Source: Brachybacterium sp. FME24 (GTDB taxonomy: Bacteria > Actinomycetota > Actinomycetes > Actinomycetales > Dermabacteraceae). From it: a stretch of DNA of 64,000 nucleotides. The position numbers and the translations under genes are program-made. The DNA lies in contig NZ_JABUXV010000011.1 in assembly GCF_014897705.1 (NCBI RefSeq), positions 124,001 to 188,000 of the forward strand, given 5' to 3'. This document shows, one piece after another, positions 1 to 8,551 of this stretch. Below the pieces are notes generated by a model. That model was not told the DNA's origin and ran no database searches. It was given only the letters and a program-made list of their open reading frames with translations. Each line of letters opens with the position of its first letter. Position 1 is the first letter of the stretch.

Positions 1-2
1 CC

Positions 3-857
3 CGGGCTTTCACCGGAGACCGATGGTGGGTGCTCGGACTGTTCCTCCTGGTCATCGCGGCGTGCATGTGCCTCGCCTACGGGGTGCTCTCACGCCGCGA
101 CATCACGGCGGGGCTGCTGCCCGAGTCGCCGGGTCGGGAGAGGGCGCCCGCGCGGCTGCGGAGCATTCTCGCCCTGGCCTGGCGTGAGCACCGGGGCACT
201 CTGCTGGCCTGGGCGGTGGCCTACACGGCGTTGGGCGTGCTGATCGGACTCGCGGCGGGAGGGGCGTCCGCGGAGCAGTTCGGCGGTGTCTTCACGGGCG
301 CCGACGCGCTGTTCAGCTTCCTGCTGCTGATCCTGAGCCAGGCGGCGTCCGGTTTCGCGATCCTGGCTGTCCTGCGCGGGTACGGGGAGGAACGGCGCGG
401 GCTGGCGGAGCTGCTGCTGGCATACGCTCCCGGCCGCGTCCGGTGGGCGTCGGCCCATACCGCGTTCGCCGTGGGCGGCCCGGTCCTGCTGGTGGCTCTC
501 GGCGGGGCGGGCATGGCCCTGGCCTCGGAGGATCCGGGCGCGACCATGGTGGCGGCGCTGGTCTGGCTACCGGCCGTGTGGTCGATCGCCGCGGTCGCGA
601 TCGCGCTGTGGGGTTGGGCACCGCGCCTGGCCGCGCCCCTCACCTGGGCGCTGCTGGCGGCCTTCCTGCTTCTCGAGCTCGGGGTCGAATTCGGCCGGCT
701 CGACTACTCGCTCCTGTCCCTGTCCCCGTTCAGCCATGTCCCCCGGGTCCTTCTGGGCGCGGAGCTCGCAGCCGGCCCGCTGCTGGCGCTGACCGCGATC
801 GCGGTGTGCCTGACGGCCATCGGCCTGCTCGGCATCAGGCGGCGTGACGTCGGCTGA
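3..857 (+). CDS. ABC-2 type exporter permease, 5'-truncated by window edge
   Basis: The frame is open to the first bases of the window, so the true start lies upstream and only about 285 C-terminal residues are visible. The product is very hydrophobic, with about six membrane segments, short polar loops and a basic C-terminal tail (RRRDVG). Its central part begins with a second block (LRSILALAWREHRGTLLAW) resembling the start of an ABC-2 permease half. This suggests the C-terminal half of a duplicated permease of the type found in polyketide-antibiotic exporters. The ATP-binding partner would be upstream, outside the window. The substrate cannot be told from sequence. Confidence 0.7.
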   Translation, partial: RAFTGDRWWVLGLFLLVIAACMCLAYGVLSRRDITAGLLPESPGRERAPARLRSILALAWREHRGTLLAWAVAYTALGVLIGLAAGGASAEQFGGVFTGADALFSFLLLILSQAASGFAILAVLRGYGEERRGLAELLLAYAPGRVRWASAHTAFAVGGPVLLVALGGAGMALASEDPGATMVAALVWLPAVWSIAAVAIALWGWAPRLAAPLTWALLAAFLLLELGVEFGRLDYSLLSLSPFSHVPRVLLGAELAAGPLLALTAIAVCLTAIGLLGIRRRDVG

Positions 858-948
858 ACACCGACCACTCCCCGGCCTGACCTTCGGTGCCGACCTGCCC
901 CGTGACACGATCGGCAGCACCCAGCCGACGACTCGAAGGACCCTCACC

Positions 949-2577
949 GTGGAGACGCTCTACCATTCCGGCCGCATCCTGACGATGGTCGATCAGGACG
1001 ATGCCCCCGAGGCGGTGGTCGTCCGCGACGGGGTGATCGCTGTCGTCGGCGCTCTCGACGGGGCGCGCGCGCAGCTCGGCGCCGGCGCCACCGAGGTGGA
1101 TCTCGCCGGCCGCACCCTGATGCCCTCGTTCATCGACTCCCACGGCCACCTGCTGCACCATGGGGCTCTCGCCGCGCTGGTGGACCTCGAGCACGCCAGC
1201 AGCATCGCCGACGTCGTCGCCGCGTTCCGCGAGCGGCTGGCCCAGCGCGACCCCGAGGACCGCTCCGCGCTGATCGGTGCGAAGTACGACCCGAACCTGC
1301 TGGCCGAGGGCCGTCATCCCACCCGGTACGACCTCGACGAGGTCGCCACCGACCTGCCCGTCTTCGCCCTGCACCGCAGCATGCACGTGGCCGTCGGCAA
1401 CTCGTTCCTCGTCGACGGTGCTTCTCTGACCGCCCGGACCCCCGACCCCGACGGCGGGCGCTTCGGGCGCAGCGCCGACGGCACGCCCGACGGTTACGTC
1501 GAGGAGCATCCCGCGATGGCGGCGTTCGCCGGAGTCCTCGACCCCAGCGGCAGCGGCGGCCTGCTCCCCGGCGGTGCGGCAGACCCCGCGCAGGCTGTGC
1601 AGCTCGCCGTCACCGACTACCTGCGCCACGGCATCACCACCGCGCAGGAGGGCGCTGCCGATCCCAGCGGTATCGCCGCTCTCGCCACTGCCGCGCGGGC
1701 CGGCGGCATCGGGGTGGATCTGGTCGTCTACCCCCTCGTCCAGCTCGGTTCCGGCCCGTACCAGGAGTACGCGGAGTTCGCGGGCGACTACGTGGGCCAC
1801 CTGCGCCTGGGCGGATACAAGATGATCCTCGACGGCTCCCCGCAGGCCCGCTCGGCCTGGATGAGCGAGCCCTACGCCCCGATCCCCGGCGATGAGGACC
1901 CTGGCTGCGCCTACCCGATCCACACGCCGGACGAGGTCGAGGAGTTCACCCGGGCGGTCGCGGCGCAGGGGCGCCAGCTGATCGTGCACTGCAACGGTGA
2001 CGCGGCCGCCGAACTGTGGGTGAGCACCGCCGAGCGCGTCGGCGCCGAGCACCCAGCGCTGCTGGAGGCCCGACCAGTGATGATCCATGCCCAGACCGTG
2101 CGCGATGACCAGCTGGAGCGGATGGCACCGCTGGGCATGATCGCCTCCATCTTCTCCGTGCACACCTGGTTCTGGGGCGACGTGCACCTGACGAACTTCG
2201 GGCCCGATCGCGGCCGCCGGGTCTCCCCCGCCCGCTCCGCGCTGGATCGCGGTGTGCGCGTCACCCTGCACCAGGATTCGCCCGTCACCCCACCGGACAT
2301 GCTGCTGAGCATCTGGGCGGCCGTGAACCGCCTCAGCCGCACCGGCCAGGAGATCGGCCCCGAGCAGCGCATCACCCCCTGGGAAGCGCTGCGCGCCGTG
2401 ACCTCCGAAGCCGCCTACCAGTACGGCGAGGAGGACTCCAAGGGCCTGATCCGCGAAGGCATGCGCGCCGATCTGGTGGTCCTGTCGGCGGACCCGCTGG
2501 CCACCGCCCCGCAGGATCTGCGGGACATCGAAGTGCTCACCACGATCAAGGACGGCGAGGTCGTCTTCGAGGCGTGA
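949..2577 (+). CDS. YtcJ-like metal-dependent amidohydrolase
   Basis: About 542 residues, the usual length of the YtcJ/Amidohydro_3 family (metal-dependent hydrolases of cyclic amides or N-acyl substrates, TIM-barrel fold). I see the N-terminal beta-sandwich start (LYHSGRILTMVDQDD), the HxH metal motif in FIDSHGHLLHHG, a strand-4 lysine region (GYKMILDGSPQARSAW), later metal histidines in LIVHCNGDAA and VMIHAQT, and the C-terminal GMRADLVVLSADPL block. The frame is open back to 844, but GTG at 949 is preferred because GAAGGA at 935-940 lies 8 bases upstream and the family fold begins there. The substrate is not predictable. The gene lies 91 bases after the exporter permease and may be co-transcribed with it. 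Confidence 0.85.
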   Translation: METLYHSGRILTMVDQDDAPEAVVVRDGVIAVVGALDGARAQLGAGATEVDLAGRTLMPSFIDSHGHLLHHGALAALVDLEHASSIADVVAAFRERLAQRDPEDRSALIGAKYDPNLLAEGRHPTRYDLDEVATDLPVFALHRSMHVAVGNSFLVDGASLTARTPDPDGGRFGRSADGTPDGYVEEHPAMAAFAGVLDPSGSGGLLPGGAADPAQAVQLAVTDYLRHGITTAQEGAADPSGIAALATAARAGGIGVDLVVYPLVQLGSGPYQEYAEFAGDYVGHLRLGGYKMILDGSPQARSAWMSEPYAPIPGDEDPGCAYPIHTPDEVEEFTRAVAAQGRQLIVHCNGDAAAELWVSTAERVGAEHPALLEARPVMIHAQTVRDDQLERMAPLGMIASIFSVHTWFWGDVHLTNFGPDRGRRVSPARSALDRGVRVTLHQDSPVTPPDMLLSIWAAVNRLSRTGQEIGPEQRITPWEALRAVTSEAAYQYGEEDSKGLIREGMRADLVVLSADPLATAPQDLRDIEVLTTIKDGEVVFEA

Positions 2578-2760
2578 GGAGCGGCGGGCCGAGGTCGCCC
2601 CGCCACGGTGTGCTGAGCGGCCGCCTCGGGCTCGACCACGTCCGGACCTCGTGGGGGCACTGCGCCCGCGGGGCTTTGCTGCCGACGGTCGGGATAACCC
2701 CCGCCGGGACGGGGCGCGAACCGCGCTGTGCGGCGCATCTGTGCCTCGTAGTCTCCGATC

Positions 2761-3480
2761 ATGACCTTCGCCGGCGCTCTCGCCTTCCTCGGGCTGGCCG
2801 TGCTCACCATGGACGTGCTCGGCGGCGTCATCGCCACCGGCATCCTCCTGCGGGGCGGTCGCTTCCGGCACCTGCTCGCGTTCTGCGCCGGCTACACGGC
2901 GGTGATCATCCCCGTGACCCTGCTCCTGCATCCCCTGCTCACCGTGCTCGGCACCTGGTTGCGACCGATTCTGCACTCGAACGACGCGATCGGCAGCGTC
3001 GAGGTGGTCGCCGGCCTCGCCCTCGCCGGCTTCGCCCTGCACCAATGGCGCGCCGCGCGCCGACCGCCCCTCCCGCACGGGCGACTCCAGCGGCGCAGCT
3101 CCCCCGCCCGGCTCGCGATGTGGCCGCTGCTCGCCGCGGGCCTCGCCTTCTCCGCGACCGCTCTGGCCGACCCCGCCTTCACCATCGCCGTGGGCATGGC
3201 CGCCCAGGAGGAGTCGCTCCCGCTGCGGATCGCCCTCCTCGTGCTGTGGCACCTCGTCTACCAGGCTCCGCTGGTGGCCCTCACGATCATCTCGGCCGCC
3301 GGCAAGCAGGACCGGCTGGTGCGGCGCATCGCAGACTGGTTCGTCGAGCGCCGACGCCCGCTGCAGGGCGCACTCGCCGCCGTGCTGGCGGTCATCGCGC
3401 TGCTGGTGCTCGGCGACGGCACGATCGCCCTGATCGGCGAGCACGTGCCCTGGCTGCGGCAGCTGCTCTCGCTGCGCTGA
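2761..3480 (+). CDS. GAP/Sap-like six-TM membrane protein
   Basis: A 239-residue integral membrane protein with about six hydrophobic segments (near residues 5-28, 38-60, 75-95, 118-140, 158-178 and 205-230). A basic, arginine-rich loop sits at about residues 96-118. The layout (short N-out helix, LGGVIATGILLRGG, a long basic central loop, a late second half) resembles the actinobacterial GAP family of LysE-superfamily proteins (sulfolipid-1-addressing protein Sap). This assignment rests on topology and is tentative; transport of small polar or lipid-linked molecules is only a family-level guess. The gene is separated by about 180 bases from the amidohydrolase and convergent with the symporter gene. 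Confidence 0.55.
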   Translation: MTFAGALAFLGLAVLTMDVLGGVIATGILLRGGRFRHLLAFCAGYTAVIIPVTLLLHPLLTVLGTWLRPILHSNDAIGSVEVVAGLALAGFALHQWRAARRPPLPHGRLQRRSSPARLAMWPLLAAGLAFSATALADPAFTIAVGMAAQEESLPLRIALLVLWHLVYQAPLVALTIISAAGKQDRLVRRIADWFVERRRPLQGALAAVLAVIALLVLGDGTIALIGEHVPWLRQLLSLR

Positions 3481-3523
3481 GACCCGCCGTCGCACCGGGC
3501 CGTCTCGATGCCGACGATCCCCG

Positions 3524-5029
3524 TCAGCGGGTGCTGCTTCCGGCAGTCTCCTCCTGCGCCTGCTCGATGCGATCGGGGTGCCGCAGGGACAGCAGCCCGC
3601 CCACCACGAAGGTGACGATCACACCGAGCAGCGGGTACCACTGCCAGGCGACCCACACCTCGCCCACGACGTACTTCTCCATGACGAAGAAGAAGGCGTT
3701 CACGGCGACCGCGACCACGAAGGCGATGTTGGCGTCCAGTGCGCGGGCTCGCTTGTTGATGATGCCGAACAGGAACGCGCCGAGCAGCCCGCCGTAGGTG
3801 ATGCCGGCGACGCCCAGGGCGAGCACCACGATGTTGCCCTCGTCGGATCGGAAGATGGTCGCCGGGGCGATGAACGCCAGGCCCCAGCAGATCGTCGCCC
3901 AACGGCCGATCCGCAGCCCCTGCGCATCCGTGATCGGCTCCTTGCGCAGCTTGCCGACCACGTCGGTGACCGTCGAGGAGGACAGCGCCGACAGGGACGA
4001 GGACAGGGTGGACATCGCGGCGGCGAGGATGCCGGCCAGCAGCAGCCCGGACAGACCCGGGGGCAGGGCTTCGACGATGAACAGCGGGAAGATCTCGTCG
4101 TCTCGGGTCAGGCCCAGATCCTGCGGGGTGGCCTGGCGGTAGTAGCCCCACAGGGCGAGGCCCACCAGCAGGAAGATCGCGAACTGCACCACGACCACCA
4201 GGCCGGAGACGATGATCGCTTTCTGCGCCTCGACCTTCGAACGGCAGGCCAGCAGGCGCTGGACGATGATCTGGTCGGACCCGTGGGAGGCCATCGCGAA
4301 GACCGCGCCGCCCAGCAGGGAGGCGAGGAAGGAGTTCTCGCCGCTGAGCTGGCTCTCGCCGATCACGAACAGCTGCAGCTTGCCGGCGTCCGCGGCATCT
4401 CCCAGCCATCCCAGCCCGGTGGTGGAGGCGACCACGAGGATCGCGGCGATCCCGCCGACGACGTAGAGCATCATCTGGATCACGTCGACCCAGACCACGG
4501 CCGTGATGCCGCCGATGAAGGTGTACGCGATCGTGACCACGGCGAGGATCACGGTGATGGCGAAGTAGCCGAGGTCCACGCCCAGGCCCTCGAGGATGAC
4601 CTTCAGCGGGATCGCGGCGGCGAGCACCCGGATCCCGTCGGCCAGCAGCCGGGTGAACAGGAAGGTCACCCCCGCGGTCATCTGGGTGCTGCTGCCGAAC
4701 CGCTTGCCGAGGTAGGCGTAGGCGGTGAGCATCTCGCCGTCGTAATAGCGCGGGAGCATGAAGAACGCGATCACGATGCGCCCCAGGATGTAGCCGAGGC
4801 CGAGCTGCAGGTAGGAGATGTCGCCGAGGTAGCTCATCACCGGGATGCCGATGACGGTCAGGGCGCTGGTCTCGGTGGCGACGATGGACAGGCACACCGC
4901 CCACCACGGCAGGTCACGGCCGCCCAGGAAGTAGCCCTTCAGGCCGGTCTGGCGTCCGCTCAGCTTCAGTCCGAGCCAGGCGGTGGCGACCAGATAGGCC
5001 ACGATCACCAGCAGGTCGATGGTCTGCAT
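3524..5029 (-). CDS. Sodium:solute symporter (SSS family)
   Basis: A 501-residue protein with about 13 membrane helices. Family signatures are visible: YFLGGRDLPWW after TM1, then SIVATETSALTVIGIPVMSY, the long GLGYILGR helix, TFIGGITAVVWVDVIQ, and a GMASHGSDQIIVQRLLA-like stretch around residues 245-265. These place it in the Na+/solute symporter family (Na+-coupled uptake of sugars, amino acids or carboxylates), in the branch with sialic acid and glucose carriers. The exact substrate is not deducible. The start has a strong Shine-Dalgarno sequence (AAGGAG) a few bases upstream. No catabolic gene is adjacent on the same strand. The 280 bases upstream hold no convincing gene. Confidence 0.88.
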   Translation of the reverse strand: MQTIDLLVIVAYLVATAWLGLKLSGRQTGLKGYFLGGRDLPWWAVCLSIVATETSALTVIGIPVMSYLGDISYLQLGLGYILGRIVIAFFMLPRYYDGEMLTAYAYLGKRFGSSTQMTAGVTFLFTRLLADGIRVLAAAIPLKVILEGLGVDLGYFAITVILAVVTIAYTFIGGITAVVWVDVIQMMLYVVGGIAAILVVASTTGLGWLGDAADAGKLQLFVIGESQLSGENSFLASLLGGAVFAMASHGSDQIIVQRLLACRSKVEAQKAIIVSGLVVVVQFAIFLLVGLALWGYYRQATPQDLGLTRDDEIFPLFIVEALPPGLSGLLLAGILAAAMSTLSSSLSALSSSTVTDVVGKLRKEPITDAQGLRIGRWATICWGLAFIAPATIFRSDEGNIVVLALGVAGITYGGLLGAFLFGIINKRARALDANIAFVVAVAVNAFFFVMEKYVVGEVWVAWQWYPLLGVIVTFVVGGLLSLRHPDRIEQAQEETAGSSTR

Positions 5030-5309
5030 GTCCGCTCTCCTTCGAGGTCGCTCTCTGACCGTGCGTGCCCAGATATCGACGACCGTCGAGGCGACGGCGC
5101 CGGGTCACAGCCGCCCATTGGTTCACAAGTGGGCTGCCGGGGCAAGCCCACTCCGACGCGTCCGCCGCCGACGACGACGACGACGTAAACAAGCACGAAC
5201 AGCGCATCCTCAACGAACTGCTCGCCCATTGCTGCTGAGCCTCTTCGGATCCGTCGGAGCCGGGAATCAACATGGCCACTCAGAGGTCACTGCCCTCATG
5301 CGCAGACGT

Positions 5310-7058
5310 TCAGTCGCCATCTCCCACGTAGCGGTAGTAGAAACCGGCCCCGCGACGGTTCGCCCGCGATGGTGCCAGTTCTCCCTGCCGCTCGAGCTCC
5401 TGCAGAACAGTGCCGACGTTCGTGCGTTGCGCACCGAGGATGCTGGCCAGCTCGGTCGTGCTGATCCTGCCCCGAGCTCGCGCATAATCACGGGCCACCT
5501 GTTCGCGAGAAGGAACCCTGCCTGCTGCCCCGGCTTCCCGTCGCAGAGCCGTGAGGGAGTCGAACGTCGCGACGTCAATCGCGATGGAAGGCACAGGAGC
5601 CGCGGACGGCGTGCCGTCGATCTCATGACAGACCGGGTGGCCGGCGCGGTGGTGATCCGCCAGTCGCTCCACGGCCTGTCGGGACTCCTCGACCGTCAGC
5701 TGCAGCACGGGAGCGAGGTCGGCCGGGTCCGTCCACCTCTGGACGGACAAGCGATGCAGGACCATGAGGACCCGGAGGTCGCGCCGCGGATCGGGCGAGA
5801 TACCTGCGAGCCACTCGATCCAGCCGAGGTCCGGTCGCTCGCCCGCGAGCACAGTGCGCACGGCGACCCCGTCGATCTCCTCGATCACGGGCAGCGGATG
5901 GCCGTAACGGATCATGTCGGCGAACATGCGATCCACGCCGACGCCCTGCCGCTCAGCGATCCGCAACGTGGCCAGCAGCTGGCTGAGATCCTTGTTCCGG
6001 GAGACCGGAGGGTGGTTGATGATGTTGTCGCTGCGGACTCCGCCGTAGAAGCCTCCCGGGCTCGTCACCCGAAGCGTTCTGCCGATGTGCTCCACCGTCG
6101 TCGGCCCCTCATCGACCCACTCCCGATGGGCTATGCCGTTGACGATCGCCTCGCGCACGGCGCGTTCGGGGAGAGCTCGGACGCGACTGATCACCAGGCC
6201 CTGCTCGACATGGACTTCCGGGTTGTATGCCCGCACCGAGGTGAAGATCTCCGCGAGCTCTTCGAGCACGGAGCGACCTGGCTCATTGAGTCGTTCCTCG
6301 CTGTCGGCTGCGGCACCCGGGCGCCGGATGTAGTCCAATGCCGCTGCTCGTCGCCCCGCGAAGAGCAGCGCCCCGGCGTTGGTGAGGGTCCCGTCATCCT
6401 TGATCACCGCCAGGCGCCGCAACAGGTCCTCGTCAGAGGATCCCGCGAGATCCTCTGCTCGCGGGACACCGGAGTTCTGCAGGAAGTCCCGGGCGATCTG
6501 CACCGCTTGTGCTCGGGCCTGAACTGGCTGGATTCCGCTGCTCTGCGCTGACCAGTCATAGCCCCACGCGCGCGAGCGCCGCTCATGCCACGTCGCCGGG
6601 TCGACATCCTGGCACTGATCTCCGACGCGCCACGTAATCCTGTTCTGCCATCGGATTGGCTCGACGGCGGGTGGACAGCGGATGATCAGAACCCGTGTCC
6701 CACGCACTTCCGCGGGATAGATGACCGTCGTGTATGCCTGGTGCAGCAGCTGGAAGAGACGCACCTGCAGCCAGTCGGCATCGAGATCCGCTCCGACCGG
6801 CGTACCGTCGTTCGCTATCCCCACGATGAGCGCGCCGCCCCCTGGAGTGTTCGCCATGCACGCAGCTTCCTCCGCAAGCTTCTTCGCTGCTGCCTCGTTG
6901 TGCGGGGATCCCGGACGCACCTCTCCGTGCCCACCCCGCCGTCCGGCCTCTTCCTTGAAGTCGAAGAGCCGCCGTTCGGACGGGTTCTCCCCGCTCTCGA
7001 CCGCACGGAGAGCCGCCTCCACGGCGTCTGCCACCGCGTCGATACCGAAAAGTGTCAT
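5310..7058 (-). CDS. Schlafen AlbA_2 domain ATP-binding/DNA-binding regulator (COG2865-like)
   Basis: A protein of about 582 residues. The N-terminal AlbA_2 domain shows the typical run ...FDFKEEAGRRGG..., EEAACMANTPGGGALIVGIANDGTPVGAD, RLFQLLHQAYTTV. The middle region has the HATPase-like block of COG2865 proteins (ALPERAVREAIVNGIAHREW, LRVTSPGGFYGGV, NKDLSQLLATLRIAERQGVGVDRM). The C-terminus has a winged-helix part (RISTTELASILGAQRTNVGTVLQELERQGEL). Such proteins are thought to be transcriptional regulators that also bind nucleotide. The frame is open further upstream, but ATG at 7058 is chosen because AGAAGGGG precedes it and conserved sequence begins there. Two palindromes just upstream overlap the likely promoter, so autoregulation is probable. 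It lies next to an rfb remnant. Confidence 0.85.
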   Translation of the reverse strand: MTLFGIDAVADAVEAALRAVESGENPSERRLFDFKEEAGRRGGHGEVRPGSPHNEAAAKKLAEEAACMANTPGGGALIVGIANDGTPVGADLDADWLQVRLFQLLHQAYTTVIYPAEVRGTRVLIIRCPPAVEPIRWQNRITWRVGDQCQDVDPATWHERRSRAWGYDWSAQSSGIQPVQARAQAVQIARDFLQNSGVPRAEDLAGSSDEDLLRRLAVIKDDGTLTNAGALLFAGRRAAALDYIRRPGAAADSEERLNEPGRSVLEELAEIFTSVRAYNPEVHVEQGLVISRVRALPERAVREAIVNGIAHREWVDEGPTTVEHIGRTLRVTSPGGFYGGVRSDNIINHPPVSRNKDLSQLLATLRIAERQGVGVDRMFADMIRYGHPLPVIEEIDGVAVRTVLAGERPDLGWIEWLAGISPDPRRDLRVLMVLHRLSVQRWTDPADLAPVLQLTVEESRQAVERLADHHRAGHPVCHEIDGTPSAAPVPSIAIDVATFDSLTALRREAGAAGRVPSREQVARDYARARGRISTTELASILGAQRTNVGTVLQELERQGELAPSRANRRGAGFYYRYVGDGD

Positions 7059-7082
7059 GCTAGCCCCTTCTGGCGGCCATCC

Positions 7083-7106
7083 ATACTTTCCAACACAAAA
7101 AAGTAT
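7083..7106. promoter_or_regulatory. Operator-like palindrome 1 over the -10 box of the AlbA_2 gene
   Basis: A 24-bp inverted repeat ATACTTT-N10-AAAGTAT, ending 25 bases before the start codon of the AlbA_2 gene. On the coding strand TATACT (7102-7107) is a good -10 hexamer lying inside the palindrome, so a bound protein would block RNA polymerase. It is A+T-rich in an otherwise G+C-rich region and resembles the second site at 7132-7156. Confidence 0.6.
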
Positions 7107-7131
7107 AGCTCTAGGCCTGGATCGGCCACAG

Positions 7132-7156
7132 CATACTTTTTGCGACAAAAAGTGTG
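7132..7156. promoter_or_regulatory. Operator-like palindrome 2 upstream of the AlbA_2 gene
   Basis: A 25-bp inverted repeat with 11-base arms, CATACTTTTTG-CGA-CAAAAAGTGTG, with a single mismatch between the arms. Its centre lies about 50 bp from that of the first palindrome, and both share ACTTTTT...AAAGT. A pair of like sites around a promoter suggests cooperative binding by a dimeric regulator, most simply the neighbouring AlbA_2 protein itself. Confidence 0.6.
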
Positions 7157-7309
7157 GACACGCGACGCTGTGCCACATGACGAGATTTCTCCGTGCATCT
7201 CGTGGAGTCGACGCTCCATGGTCAGCAGCGGCACCAGCCCACGGTCGCTGAAGCTGCCCACGGCAGCGCCACCCGGAAGGTCGGCCTTCGTGAACCTCCC
7301 TTCGGTGGC

Positions 7310-7480
7310 GGCATTGCGCGAGCGCCACCAGGCCTCGTGGCGGCGATACCAGTCGATTGTCACGGCCGGCACCGCCTCGAAGGCGGGCATGAGCTGCTTG
7401 GAGACCCTGATGGTCGAGGGATGCGGTCGCAAGCCAGTACCGCCCGCCAGAGAGATGCCGCGCGGAAGGCTCAGTACGTC
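7310..7480 (-). pseudogene. Fused remnant of rfbA 5' end and rfbB 3' end
   Basis: On the minus strand a short open frame reads GISLAGGTGLRPHPSTIRVSKQ, a degraded copy of the RmlA N-terminus (the intact neighbour has GIIMAGGTGSRLHPLTIGVSKQ). It then passes directly into VTIDWYRRHEAWWRSRNAATEGRF, which looks like the C-terminal end of dTDP-glucose 4,6-dehydratase (RmlB). Nucleotides 7381-7470 are clearly similar to 8341-8430, the start of the intact rfbA. The nucleotide-binding and active-site regions in between are missing. This is best read as the scar of a duplication followed by deletion in a dTDP-sugar operon. Confidence 0.7.
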
Positions 7481-7540
7481 ACGGTTCGTCCGCAATGCCG
7501 GGGATTCCGCCCGGGCAGTCCCCGTCCCGTACAGGCGGGC

Positions 7541-8431
7541 TCAGACGGGGCGGTCCGCCCGTTCGCGGGCGAGGACGTCCAGCAGGTACCGGCCGTATCC
7601 GGATTTCACGAGCGGTTCGGCACGCTCGCGCAGTTCGTCGTCGTCGAGGAAGCCCATGCGCCAGGCAACCTCCTCCGGGGCGCCGATGGACCGGCCCTGG
7701 CGCTGCTCCACGGTGCGGATCAGGTCCCCGGCCGCGGCCAGGCCGTCGAAGGTGCCGGAGTCCAGCCAGACGGCGCCCCGGGTGAGCACCTCGACGTGCA
7801 GCATCCCGTCCTCCAGATAGGAGCGGTTCAGATCGGTGATCTCGAGCTCTCCGCGGGCGGAGGGCTGCAGCGCCTTCGCGCGCTCCACCACGGTGGCGTC
7901 GTAGAAGTACAGCCCGGGCACCGCATAGTTGGAGCGAGGGCGCGACGGCTTCTCCTCCAGGGCGATCGCTGTGCCGTCCTCCCCGATCTCGACCACACCG
8001 TAGTCGCTGGGATCCCTGACCCAGCAGGCGAACACGGCGGCGCCCTCGAGGTGGCGGAAGCGGCGCAGCTGAGTGCCCATACCGCGCCCGTAGAAGAGGT
8101 TGTCGCCGAGGATGAGCGCGGCCGGCTCACCGGCCAGGAACTCTTCACCGAGCACGAAGGCGCGCGCGAGGCCGTCCGGCTCGGGCTGCACGACGTAGGT
8201 CAGGTGCACGCCGAAGCGGTCGCCGTTGCCGAGGACCCGCTGAAAGGCCACCTGGCCCTCCGGCGTGGTGACGACCAGGATGTCCCGGATCCCGGCGAGG
8301 ATCAGGGTGCTCAGCGGGTAGTAGATCATCGGCTTGTCGTAGACGGGCATGAGCTGCTTGGACACACCGATGGTCAGGGGGTGCAGTCGCGAGCCGGTAC
8401 CGCCCGCCATGATGATGCCGCGCATGCGCAT
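7541..8431 (-). CDS. rfbA: Glucose-1-phosphate thymidylyltransferase
   Basis: A 296-residue protein of the usual RmlA length. It converts glucose 1-phosphate and dTTP into dTDP-glucose, the first step towards dTDP-rhamnose and related cell-wall sugars. The nucleotide-binding motif GIIMAGGTGSRLHPLT, the KQLMPVYDKPMIYYPLS block, LGDNLFYG (metal-binding aspartate), EEKPSRPRSNYAVPGLYFYD and WLDSGTFDGL are all present and intact. The other pathway genes (rfbB, rfbC/D) are not next to it; only the rfbA/rfbB scar follows downstream. The rest of the pathway must therefore be encoded elsewhere or be lost. Confidence 0.95.
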   Translation of the reverse strand: MRMRGIIMAGGTGSRLHPLTIGVSKQLMPVYDKPMIYYPLSTLILAGIRDILVVTTPEGQVAFQRVLGNGDRFGVHLTYVVQPEPDGLARAFVLGEEFLAGEPAALILGDNLFYGRGMGTQLRRFRHLEGAAVFACWVRDPSDYGVVEIGEDGTAIALEEKPSRPRSNYAVPGLYFYDATVVERAKALQPSARGELEITDLNRSYLEDGMLHVEVLTRGAVWLDSGTFDGLAAAGDLIRTVEQRQGRSIGAPEEVAWRMGFLDDDELRERAEPLVKSGYGRYLLDVLARERADRPV

Positions 8432-8551
8432 AGCATGTCACACTTTGTCCGTTTTGCACCTTTTTCTGACAGGCGCATTACAGCCCGGCACTCCCGCCCG
8501 CCCCGCTGCGCTCGGGCAGTCACCCACGCAGTCGCCGTCCCCCTCAGGCTC

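Noticed and set aside
5150-5237. Short coding remnant (DDDDDVNKHEQRILNELLAHCC then stop) on the plus strand
   Set aside because: The ending looks protein-like, but the frame has no plausible start, includes a (GAC)n repeat and matches no family I can name; too little to call.
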